From contig NZ_JAUOPE010000009.1 of NCBI RefSeq assembly GCF_030546755.1, forward strand, positions 62,001-126,000: 64,000 nucleotides of DNA. Reading direction: 5' to 3'. The position numbers were made by a program, and so were the translations under genes. The stretch is from Colwellia sp. 1_MG-2023. GTDB taxonomy: Bacteria > Pseudomonadota > Gammaproteobacteria > Enterobacterales > Alteromonadaceae. Positions 56,450 to 64,000 of the stretch are shown one piece after another. The stretch's first letter is position 1. Each line of letters begins with the position of its first letter. The notes below the pieces were generated by a model. The model was not told the origin of the DNA and did not search any database. It saw only the letters and a program-made list of their open reading frames with translations.

Positions 56450-58918
56450 TTAAAAGGTTTGACCGATATTAAAGTTAAAGAATTTGGTGTCATCACCCTC
56501 TTCTTCTTTTAGCGTCTTAGCAAAACTAAAGATCATTGGTCCCATAGGGGATAACCACTGTACCGATAAACCGGCAGAAGCACGATATCGACCTACGTCA
56601 GAATAATCATCAATTTTAGCAAATTCTTTTGGTGCTAAGTCGCGATAATCGTCCATATTAAATTCAGTGTCCCAGACATTACCCGCATCAACAAAGAAAC
56701 TCGTACGAACACTATTTGAGAACCCTTCATCTAAGAATGGCGTTGGTACAATTAATTCAATACCCGCTAACGCAATTGCATTCCCCCCTACTGAACGTTG
56801 AGAGCTATTCACAACATCATGATCAGGTCCTAAACAACAACCGCCGCTGCCAAGAGCATCTGGTGTTCCAGGAATTGATGTCGGGTAACGGTAAATAGCA
56901 CGAGGGCCGACAATATTGGTTTCAAAGCCACGTAAGGTGTCTGAACCACCACCGGCTCTAAAGTTTTCCCAAAATGGTAAGACTTGATCATTACCATTGA
57001 TACTATCATAACCATTACCATAACCTAATTGTAAGCTTGTTTTAAAGCTCCAACCTCTCGCGATAGGGAAATACCATTTAGTATCTAAATTAATTTTAAA
57101 GTAATTGGTATCTGAATTAGGTGTCGTCATCTTATAAGATAAGCTTTGCTGCGAACCTGCCGTTGGGAAAGTACCACGGTTTAAGGTACTACGTGAAATA
57201 GCGGCAGTAATATCAAAGTTATCAAATTTTAAGCCTGCATCAGGATCATTCGGATCTGAATACAATTCATAAAAGCTTTGAATTTGCTCATAAGTTTGTA
57301 AACGAGTAATACCATTACTCTTATAACCTACGCCAAAATTCAAGCGTACATATTCATTGATAGGAAAACCAAAGTTTAAGCCAATACCATAAGTTTTATT
57401 ATTATATTCAACTAAGTTTGCACTACCCGCGTCAAACTCATTGTAGAAAATAGACCCACCTAAAGAAATCGCATCAACCGTAAAGTAAGGGTCGGTATAA
57501 GACATATTAATACTACGAGAATAACTTACTGTATTAATATTTACCGCTAAGCGATTACCTGTACCTAAAAAGTTATTCTGTTGAATACCTGCATTCAAAC
57601 TTAATTTAGTCGTAGAACCGTAACCAATACCCGCGGTAAAAGAACCAGAAGGCTGCTCTTTTACTGTATATTCGATATCAACTAGATCATCTTCTTCTGG
57701 TAATTGAATCGTCTCAAATTCAACTTCTTCCATATAAGGTAAACGTTGTAACCAAGCTTTTGAGCCTTCAACTAAGCTATTTGATAACCAAGCGCCTTCC
57801 ATTTGTCGCATTTCACGGCGAAGTACGCGATCGGCTGTTACATGGTTACCCTTGAAATTAATACGGTTAACATAAATGCGTTTACCAGGATCAACCGAAA
57901 TACTTAATTTTACTGTTTTGTCTTCTTCATTGATTTCAGGAATAGTTGTCACTTTTGGATAAGCATAACCAAATCTTCCTAAAAATTTACTGATGGTTTC
58001 TTCGGTATAAGTGACTTCTGCACCGTTATATAACTTATCAGCACGTAATGGGTTAATCGCTCTAATAGTACGTTCAAAGCCCGCCATATCACCAACAAAG
58101 TCAACTTCGCTAACCGTGTATTGTTCACCCTCAGTAACGTTTAACGTAATGTAAACCGCTTTTTTATCCGGTGTCATTGAAACTTGTGTCGAATCAACTT
58201 TATATTGTAAATAACCACGATCTAAATAGTAACTCTCGATCGTTTCCATATCACCTTGCAACGTTTGCTTTTGATAGCGATCTTGCGCCATAAAATCCCA
58301 CCAAGGAGAATCAAACGTTAATTCGGCTTTATCTAATAATGTTTCATCGGAAAAAATTTCATTGCCAACAATGTTAATTTGTTGAATAGAGGCTGCATCA
58401 CCTTCTGTAAAAACAAACTTAAGATTGACACGGTTACGAGGAAGATGAGTGATTTCAGCTTTTACATCAGCATTGTATTTACCAACGCTGTGATAAAAAT
58501 CTTCAAGGCCTACTTCTAAGCCAGTGATAACAGTTTTATCTAAGGTTTCACCAACACGAATATCTGAACCATCAAGACTTTCAATTAACTGCTCATCTTT
58601 AAGATCACTATTACCTTCAAAGGTAATTTCACTGATAGTTTCACGTTCTCTTACTTTAAAAATTACACGCTGACCATCTCTAAAAACGGCTATATCGTTA
58701 AAGTGACCTGATTTATATAAAGCTTTAATTGACTGAGAAATACGAAAATCGTTAAGTGTATCTCCGACATTAAAAGGTATATGAGTTAATGCGGCACCTA
58801 ATGCGACACGTTGGAGACCTTTAACTTGAATATCTTCTACTTGAAATTCTTCTGCAGCTTGAGCTGTTGTACCTAAAGTACCTAACAGAACCGCTAGGGC
58901 AATTTTTTTAATCATCAT
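56450..58918 (-). CDS. bamA: Outer-membrane protein assembly factor BamA
   Basis: Central pore of the BAM complex. 822 residues: signal peptide (MIKKIALAVLLGTLGTTAQAA), five POTRA repeats to about residue 420, then a 16-strand Omp85 barrel. The conserved loop-6 motif appears as LRGFETN near 680, followed by an insertion GGCCLGPDHD with adjacent cysteines. The end NFNIGQTF is a typical barrel end (C-terminal Phe). It lies between rseP and skp. Confidence 0.96.
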   Translation of the reverse strand: MMIKKIALAVLLGTLGTTAQAAEEFQVEDIQVKGLQRVALGAALTHIPFNVGDTLNDFRISQSIKALYKSGHFNDIAVFRDGQRVIFKVRERETISEITFEGNSDLKDEQLIESLDGSDIRVGETLDKTVITGLEVGLEDFYHSVGKYNADVKAEITHLPRNRVNLKFVFTEGDAASIQQINIVGNEIFSDETLLDKAELTFDSPWWDFMAQDRYQKQTLQGDMETIESYYLDRGYLQYKVDSTQVSMTPDKKAVYITLNVTEGEQYTVSEVDFVGDMAGFERTIRAINPLRADKLYNGAEVTYTEETISKFLGRFGYAYPKVTTIPEINEEDKTVKLSISVDPGKRIYVNRINFKGNHVTADRVLRREMRQMEGAWLSNSLVEGSKAWLQRLPYMEEVEFETIQLPEEDDLVDIEYTVKEQPSGSFTAGIGYGSTTKLSLNAGIQQNNFLGTGNRLAVNINTVSYSRSINMSYTDPYFTVDAISLGGSIFYNEFDAGSANLVEYNNKTYGIGLNFGFPINEYVRLNFGVGYKSNGITRLQTYEQIQSFYELYSDPNDPDAGLKFDNFDITAAISRSTLNRGTFPTAGSQQSLSYKMTTPNSDTNYFKINLDTKWYFPIARGWSFKTSLQLGYGNGYDSINGNDQVLPFWENFRAGGGSDTLRGFETNIVGPRAIYRYPTSIPGTPDALGSGGCCLGPDHDVVNSSQRSVGGNAIALAGIELIVPTPFLDEGFSNSVRTSFFVDAGNVWDTEFNMDDYRDLAPKEFAKIDDYSDVGRYRASAGLSVQWLSPMGPMIFSFAKTLKEEEGDDTKFFNFNIGQTF

Positions 58919-58947
58919 AAAATATAAACTTAACTACTTCTTCTTAT

Positions 58948-60303
58948 TTATAATCGCGATAAATCGTTAAACAATGCGATACTCATTAACCCTAATAACG
59001 CTAGTGTACCAAATTTAAATCCAATTTCTTGAATTTTTTCTGGTACGGGTCTACCGGTAAAAAGCTCTATAAAGTAATAAACTAAATGCCCGCCATCAAG
59101 TACTGGCACAGGTAAAAGGTTTATTATCCCTAAATTAATACTAATTAAGGCTAAAAAGCCCAAAAAATATACCAAACCGTAACCCGCATGATCACCAGCA
59201 CCTTGCGCTATTGATATCGGGCCACTTAAATTTTTCACTGAAACATCGCCTGTGATCAGCTTACCAATCATTTGAAAACTCAAGGTAATTAATTGCCATG
59301 TTTTATCTAAACTTTGAGAAAAAGCTTCAAGTGGTCCATAAGACAATTCAAACTGATACTCTTTAGGGTAAGGGTCAGACTTTGACGCTAAACCTAAATA
59401 ACCAACCACTTGCTCATTTCTTTCGATACTATCTGGAATAGCCGTTAACGTATTAATTCGACCATCGCGTTCAACATCAATTACAACTTCTTGATTCGGA
59501 AATTGCTTAATTTGCTCAGAAAATTTCTGCCATTGATTATTTACAAGCACTCCGTTTACCGATACTGGCTTATCTCCAACTTTTAATCCAGCACGTTCTG
59601 CAGGGCTATCTTTGGCAATCACTACAATTTCATTGTGAACTTTTGGTCGAAAAGGCGTTAAACCAATACTTTCGATAGCGGAAGTTTTTTCCGGTGAAAA
59701 CTGCCATTCTCTCGTATCAAGTTGATAACTTATTGCTGATACACTGCCTTTGTTTACCGTTTTAATCACTAAACTTGGTTCACCAATATTGGCGACTAAG
59801 GCTAAATTTACATCTTGCCAATCTCGTGTTGATTGTCCTGCAATTTCGATAATTTCACTATTCTCTGGCAGATTAGCATTTGCCGCAATCGATTGTGGTG
59901 CTACTTCACCAACAATTGGTTTTACGCTTGGCATACCTAAAAGAAACATTAAGTAAAAAGCAAAAATAGCAAAAATAAAGTTTGCTAATGGTCCCGCAGC
60001 AACGATAGCAATACGCTGATAAACAGTTTTGCAGTTAAAGGTTTTATCTTTATCTTCATCAGCAACATCGTCAACTCGCTCATCGAGCATTTTAACGTAA
60101 CCACCCAAGGGGATTAAGGCAACCACAAATTCTGTGCCGTGCTTATCTGTTCTGCGCCAAATGGCTTTACCAAAACCGATTGAGAAACGTTCAACTTTAA
60201 CTTTATTTCGTCGAGCCACCCAAAAGTGGCCATATTCATGCACGGTTATTAGGATACCTAATGCAATGACAAATGAAGATAAATTCCAAATAAAATCAAT
60301 CAC
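58948..60303 (-). CDS. rseP: Site-2 protease RseP
   Basis: Intramembrane zinc protease that cleaves RseA in the sigma-E envelope stress pathway. 451 residues: HEYGH in ITVHEYGHFWVARR, two PDZ domains in the middle (...AERAGLKVGDKPVSVNG), and NLLPVPVLDGGHLVYY as the third zinc ligand region. The start is GTG at 60303. It lies 4 nt after dxr and 29 bp before bamA. Confidence 0.95.
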   Translation of the reverse strand: MIDFIWNLSSFVIALGILITVHEYGHFWVARRNKVKVERFSIGFGKAIWRRTDKHGTEFVVALIPLGGYVKMLDERVDDVADEDKDKTFNCKTVYQRIAIVAAGPLANFIFAIFAFYLMFLLGMPSVKPIVGEVAPQSIAANANLPENSEIIEIAGQSTRDWQDVNLALVANIGEPSLVIKTVNKGSVSAISYQLDTREWQFSPEKTSAIESIGLTPFRPKVHNEIVVIAKDSPAERAGLKVGDKPVSVNGVLVNNQWQKFSEQIKQFPNQEVVIDVERDGRINTLTAIPDSIERNEQVVGYLGLASKSDPYPKEYQFELSYGPLEAFSQSLDKTWQLITLSFQMIGKLITGDVSVKNLSGPISIAQGAGDHAGYGLVYFLGFLALISINLGIINLLPVPVLDGGHLVYYFIELFTGRPVPEKIQEIGFKFGTLALLGLMSIALFNDLSRL

Positions 60304-60307
60304 TAAA

Positions 60308-61543
60308 CTATATTACCTTATCTTCATTTTTACGGTTTTTATCCGTTAATTGTTTGACAACTTCTTGAGCAAACTCTCTTGCAGACATATCTAAAGAAAA
60401 CACTTCATCAATATTTACTACCCTTTCTGAGACAAATTTTTTCACAGAAGTTTCATTTATTTTATAAATATCGGTAAATTTAATCTGATTGTTCAAAAAG
60501 GCATCAACCGCAACTTCATTAGCCGCATTTAACGCAGTACATGCACCTTGCCCCTGCTTACAGGCTTCGATGGCAAGCTTTAAATTAGGATAACGTTCAA
60601 AATCTGGTTGCTCAAAATCAAAGGAAGGCGTATTAAAAAAATCTAATGGTTCCACACCTGCTTCAATACGTTCAGGAAAAGCCAGTGCATGAGCTATGGG
60701 GGTTCGCATATCAGGATTGCCCATTTGTGCGATAACCGAGCCATCTTTATATTGCACCATTGAATGAATGGTACTTTGGGGATGAAGTACTACTTGAATA
60801 TCATCAGCTTCAACATTAAAAAGCCATTTCGCTTCAATAAACTCCAAGCCTTTATTCATCATAGTGGCAGAATCAACTGAAATTTTTCGGCCCATTTCCC
60901 AGTTCGGATGTGCACAAGCTTGATCAGGTGTAACAGCAGCTAATTCACTCAGTGCTTTGGTTCTAAAAGGTCCACCTGAACCTGTTAATAAAATTTTACT
61001 AACGCCATTATCAGTTAATTGACAGGTACCTACATTTTGCTGCGCCATACTTGGCAAACTTTGAAAAATAGCATTATGCTCACTGTCGATAGGTAATAAC
61101 TCAGCGCCTGACACCTTAACCGCATCAATAAATATTTGCCCTGAAGTCACTAACGCTTCTTTATTGGCCAACAGAACTCGTTTGCCTTTTTTTACCGCAG
61201 CAAGGGTTGGCATTAAGCCCGAAGCACCTACAATAGCAGCCATTACTGTATCAACCTTGCCAGACTCGGCAATACTCGTTAAGGCATCAGCCCCCGAGAG
61301 AACTTGTATTTTTTCAAGCCCTGCAGCTAATAACCCTTGAGCTAGTTTTTCTGCCGATGCTTCACACACCATAACGGCAATTGTCGGTTGAAACTCACGA
61401 CACTGTGCCAAAAGCAATTCAACATTTTTGTTGGCAGAAAGAGAATAAATAGAAAATTTTTCAGGGTGAAGTCTAACGACATCTAAGGTATTAACACCAA
61501 TAGAGCCTGTCGAGCCTAAAATACAAAGATTACGCATTGTCAT
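60308..61543 (-). CDS. dxr: 1-deoxy-D-xylulose-5-phosphate reductoisomerase
   Basis: Second step of the MEP pathway. 411 residues: [62 protein letters not shown] and [13 protein letters not shown]. The MEP pathway here also has ispE at 23 kb. The ATG at 61543 has an alternative Met two codons in. Confidence 0.97.
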   Translation of the reverse strand: MTMRNLCILGSTGSIGVNTLDVVRLHPEKFSIYSLSANKNVELLLAQCREFQPTIAVMVCEASAEKLAQGLLAAGLEKIQVLSGADALTSIAESGKVDTVMAAIVGASGLMPTLAAVKKGKRVLLANKEALVTSGQIFIDAVKVSGAELLPIDSEHNAIFQSLPSMAQQNVGTCQLTDNGVSKILLTGSGGPFRTKALSELAAVTPDQACAHPNWEMGRKISVDSATMMNKGLEFIEAKWLFNVEADDIQVVLHPQSTIHSMVQYKDGSVIAQMGNPDMRTPIAHALAFPERIEAGVEPLDFFNTPSFDFEQPDFERYPNLKLAIEACKQGQGACTALNAANEVAVDAFLNNQIKFTDIYKINETSVKKFVSERVVNIDEVFSLDMSAREFAQEVVKQLTDKNRKNEDKVI

Positions 61544-61555
61544 GAATAATAAAAC

Positions 61556-62422
61556 CTACCAACCAAGGTATGCATAACATAACGCATAAACAGGGGCTGT
61601 AGCGGTTAAACTGTCAATTCTATCTAATATACCACCATGACCAGGTAATATAGTACCACTGTCTTTAATGCCGGCTTGGCGTTTAAACATACTTTCATTT
61701 AAATCGCCTAAAACAGAAATGGTGGTGATAACAACGGTGACGCCAAGCACTAAAATAAACTGTTGTTGCGTCCAACCTAAATTAGCACCTGCTACCGCGA
61801 CTAAAATACACGCAAAAATGACTCCACCAATAAAACCTTCCATTGTTTTACCTGGGCTGACATTAGGCATTAATTTATGTTTACCAATTGATTTACCAAC
61901 AAAATAAGCGCCAACATCAGCACTCCAAACCATGAGAAATAAAAACATGATCAGTTGTGCACCTTGGTAGGGGTCAACGTCATAATCATTCGCACGTAAC
62001 ACAACAAACGCTAACCAGGTTGGTACGAGTGTTAACCAACCGAAAACGCCACGAATAGAACGATGACTCGCCCAAAACGAACTGTAGCGAGGGTATAAAA
62101 ACGTTAAAGCTGCTGATAACAGCCACCATGCTACGGCTAGCCATAAAATAGATTGAATCGTTACTTGAAGCTGAGCTTGCTCGTTCCAAAATGACATTAA
62201 GGGAAAGTAATACCATATACCACTGATCAAAATAATAGTGGTAAGCACAAACGCTATCCGACGGCGTTTATTTTCAAAGCCCATTAATGGCCCCCATTCC
62301 CATGCCCCAATTGCCATTACGGCGGCAATAAAGATAGAAAAGTTTTCAAGCGACATATAAAAAATTGCCGCAATAGCCAATGGGGCTAATAATAATGCTG
62401 TAATAATACGTTGTTTTAACAA
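61556..62422 (-). CDS. cdsA: Phosphatidate cytidylyltransferase
   Basis: Makes CDP-diacylglycerol, the precursor of all phospholipid head groups. 288 residues, multi-pass membrane protein. The C-terminal signature SVLGDLNESMFKRQAGIKDSG and LPGHGGILDRIDSL is clear. The start is TTG at 62422, giving MLKQRIITALLLAP like E. coli MLKYRL, with AAGGG upstream. Confidence 0.95.
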   Translation of the reverse strand: MLKQRIITALLLAPLAIAAIFYMSLENFSIFIAAVMAIGAWEWGPLMGFENKRRRIAFVLTTIILISGIWYYFPLMSFWNEQAQLQVTIQSILWLAVAWWLLSAALTFLYPRYSSFWASHRSIRGVFGWLTLVPTWLAFVVLRANDYDVDPYQGAQLIMFLFLMVWSADVGAYFVGKSIGKHKLMPNVSPGKTMEGFIGGVIFACILVAVAGANLGWTQQQFILVLGVTVVITTISVLGDLNESMFKRQAGIKDSGTILPGHGGILDRIDSLTATAPVYALCYAYLGW

Positions 62423-62462
62423 ACGAAACCCTTTTATAAATTTTAGTTATTAGATTTTATTT

Positions 62463-63218
62463 TTATTTTTGCTCTTTTACTTGCTCGCCTGTTTGACCAA
62501 AACGTCTTTCTCGTTGGTCAAAACAGCCCATCGCTTTCAGAAATTCTTCTTCTTTAAAGTCAGGCCATAATACTTCGGTAAAGTAAAACTCGGCATAAGC
62601 CGCTTGCCAAAGTAAAAAATTGCTAATGCGGTAATCACCACCCGTTCTGATCAATAAATCAAGCTCAGGTAACCCCGCTAAACTTGTGTGTTGATCAAAT
62701 GATTGCTCAGTAATATCATCAACTGACAATTCGCCTTCGCTTACTTTTTGTGCAAGTTGCTTAGCTGCATGGGTAATATCCCAACGGCCACCATAGTTAG
62801 CAGCGATAGACAGTACCATATCATTGTTGTTTTTTGTTAATTTTTCTGCGTCGTTAATTTTTTTAATCAGCTTATCGGAAAATCGACTGATATCACCAAT
62901 CACTTGAAATCGAATATTGTTTTTATGTAGTTTTTTGACTTCACGAGTCAAGACAAACATAAAAAGATCCATTAAAACACTGACTTCTTGCTCTGGTCTT
63001 TGCCAATTTTCGCTGCTAAACGCAAACAAAGTTAAAGCTTTTACACCTTGCTTTCTTGCGGTAGAAACTACAGCTCTAACAGATTCAACACCATTTTTAT
63101 GACCCACTACGCGTGTCTTGCCGCGTTGTTGTGCCCAACGCCCATTACCATCCATAATAATGGCAACATGTTGTGGAATAACTGTGTTATTCGTTTCTTT
63201 TAGTTGTTGCTCAATCAC
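62463..63218 (-). CDS. uppS: Undecaprenyl diphosphate synthase
   Basis: cis-Prenyltransferase making the C55 carrier for peptidoglycan and O-antigen. 251 residues: [28 protein letters not shown], and [25 protein letters not shown]. The frame extends to a TTG at 63236, but the GTG at 63218 is preferred because GGAG lies 5 nt before it. It feeds the same pathway as dxr next door. Confidence 0.95.
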   Translation of the reverse strand: MIEQQLKETNNTVIPQHVAIIMDGNGRWAQQRGKTRVVGHKNGVESVRAVVSTARKQGVKALTLFAFSSENWQRPEQEVSVLMDLFMFVLTREVKKLHKNNIRFQVIGDISRFSDKLIKKINDAEKLTKNNNDMVLSIAANYGGRWDITHAAKQLAQKVSEGELSVDDITEQSFDQHTSLAGLPELDLLIRTGGDYRISNFLLWQAAYAEFYFTEVLWPDFKEEEFLKAMGCFDQRERRFGQTGEQVKEQK

Positions 63219-63256
63219 GTAAACTCCACTCAACAATCTCTATTTTTGTGTGAAAT

Positions 63257-63293
63257 AAAAACGTCGTATTAATGTTGAACTTAATACGACGTT
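63257..63293 (-). terminator. Terminator between frr and uppS
   Basis: Minus strand: a perfect 13-bp stem AACGTCGTATTAA / TTAATACGACGTT with an 8-nt loop and T5 afterwards, 19 bp after frr and 39 bp before uppS. It separates pyrH-frr from the envelope genes. Confidence 0.9.
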
Positions 63294-63311
63294 ATCAAAT
63301 GATGTGGAGAA

Positions 63312-63869
63312 TTAAATTTCCATTAATTCAGCTTCTTTATCCGCTAAAATAGCATCAACTTGTTTGATATAAGTATCGGTGATCTTTTGAATTTCATCTT
63401 CTACTTGATGCATTTCATCATCACTGATTTCTTTTTCTTTATTCAATGACTTCACATCTGAATTCGCGTCACGACGAATATTACGAATGGCAATTTTACT
63501 GTTTTCGCCTTCACCTTTTACCACTTTCACTAAATCGCGACGACGCTCTTCCGTCAATGGAGGTAAAGGAATACGAATCAATGTACCTTGCGACATAGGG
63601 TTTAATCCTAAATCAGAAGACATAATGGCTTTTTCTACCGCACTAATCATCGATTTATCAAACACGGTTACAGCAATTGTACGAGCATCAGGAATAGATA
63701 TGTTGCCCACTTGGTTTAACGGAGTATCAGAGCCGTAATATTCAATGGTAATATTATCAAGTAATGACGCATGCGCTCGACCCGTTCTTACTTTATTTAA
63801 ATTGGTTTTAAACGCTTCAATACTTTTACCCATTCTTTCTTGAGCATCTTGTTTTATTTCATTTAACAC
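63312..63869 (-). CDS. frr: Ribosome recycling factor
   Basis: Splits post-termination ribosomes with EF-G. 185 residues: [43 protein letters not shown] and the C-terminal three-helix bundle. The start is GTG at 63869 with AAGGA about 9 nt upstream. It follows pyrH by 84 bp. Confidence 0.97.
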   Translation of the reverse strand: MLNEIKQDAQERMGKSIEAFKTNLNKVRTGRAHASLLDNITIEYYGSDTPLNQVGNISIPDARTIAVTVFDKSMISAVEKAIMSSDLGLNPMSQGTLIRIPLPPLTEERRRDLVKVVKGEGENSKIAIRNIRRDANSDVKSLNKEKEISDDEMHQVEDEIQKITDTYIKQVDAILADKEAELMEI

Positions 63870-63953
63870 TTTGATAATCCTTAAAACTAATTACTTAAAA
63901 ATATTAGGAACTGTTGACCATTCAGTTTAACTAAAATGAAAAGTCTTCATTCC

Positions 63954-64000
63954 TTAATCTAAATTTTTAGCATGATCGATGATTGTGCCTTCATCTTCAC
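63954..64000 (-). CDS. pyrH: UMP kinase, C-terminal end only (runs off right edge)
   Basis: The last 14 codons read EDEGTIIDHAKNLD then TAA. The EGT(I/L)I element matches the end of gammaproteobacterial PyrH, which phosphorylates UMP to UDP. The position directly upstream of frr, as in almost all bacteria, is the main support. Confidence 0.75.
   Translation of the reverse strand, partial: EDEGTIIDHAKNLD

Overview
The window is chromosomal DNA from an AT-rich marine gammaproteobacterium. I infer the Alteromonadales, most likely the Colwelliaceae (Colwellia/Thalassotalea type). The basis is E. coli/Shewanella-like gene neighbourhoods, the protein sequences themselves, and low-GC third positions. 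This is a judgement from reading, not a database result. No rRNA, tRNA, CRISPR array, prophage or intact insertion sequence was found.

Layout. 0-4 kb: glmM (start only), folP, ftsH, rlmE on the minus strand, with yhbY divergent. 4-11 kb: a DUF3192 lipoprotein, a small orphan, syd/queF divergent, a diguanylate cyclase, ppnN-xni and a second DUF3192 protein. 11-15 kb: gcvA, an alpha/beta hydrolase, a DUF423 membrane protein and rlmM, with a GcvA-type palindrome upstream of gcvA. 15-22 kb: hemA, prfA, prmC, sirB2, sirB1, a DUF819 transporter and kdsA, all minus. 22-29 kb: lolB, ispE, prs, a periplasmic binding protein, rplY, pth, ychF, all plus. 29-34 kb: an arsenic operon (ArsC-ArsR fusion, ACR3, a tyrosine phosphatase, arsenic-type GAPDH, ArsJ) directly behind a 315-bp MITE-like element. 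34-45 kb: accessory genes, namely a PhyH dioxygenase, a CadC-like regulator divergent from an SGNH lipoprotein, an EEP phosphatase, a second binding protein, a 196-bp repeat element, two PhnA/YjdM proteins, a cyclophilin, a GNAT, an EamA transporter and a dicarboxylate-type symporter. 45-64 kb: the envelope cluster pyrH-frr-uppS-cdsA-dxr-rseP-bamA-skp-lpxD-fabZ-lpxA-lpxB-rnhB-dnaE-accA-tilS, all minus.

How the genes work together. The right-hand cluster makes the isoprenoid carrier, phospholipid head-group precursor, lipid A and the outer-membrane assembly machine. Two strong terminators, after frr and after skp, divide it. The hemA-kdsA and lolB-ych blocks share a divergent promoter region. 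The ars operon can handle arsenate in two ways: reduction plus ACR3 export of arsenite, or conversion to 1-arseno-3-phosphoglycerate by the GAPDH and export by ArsJ.

Most interesting signals not explained by the gene list: (1) a trp-attenuator-like leader (14-codon peptide with tandem Trp, then a terminator with an alternative pairing partner) in front of the EamA transporter; (2) three to four 11-bp-period direct repeats between the CadC-like regulator and the SGNH lipoprotein; (3) a perfect CTAAT-type palindrome upstream of gcvA; (4) two unrelated MITE-like repeats plus scattered degenerate ends of one of them; (5) a run of non-ATG starts in the envelope cluster (7 of 10 genes from frr to lpxA).
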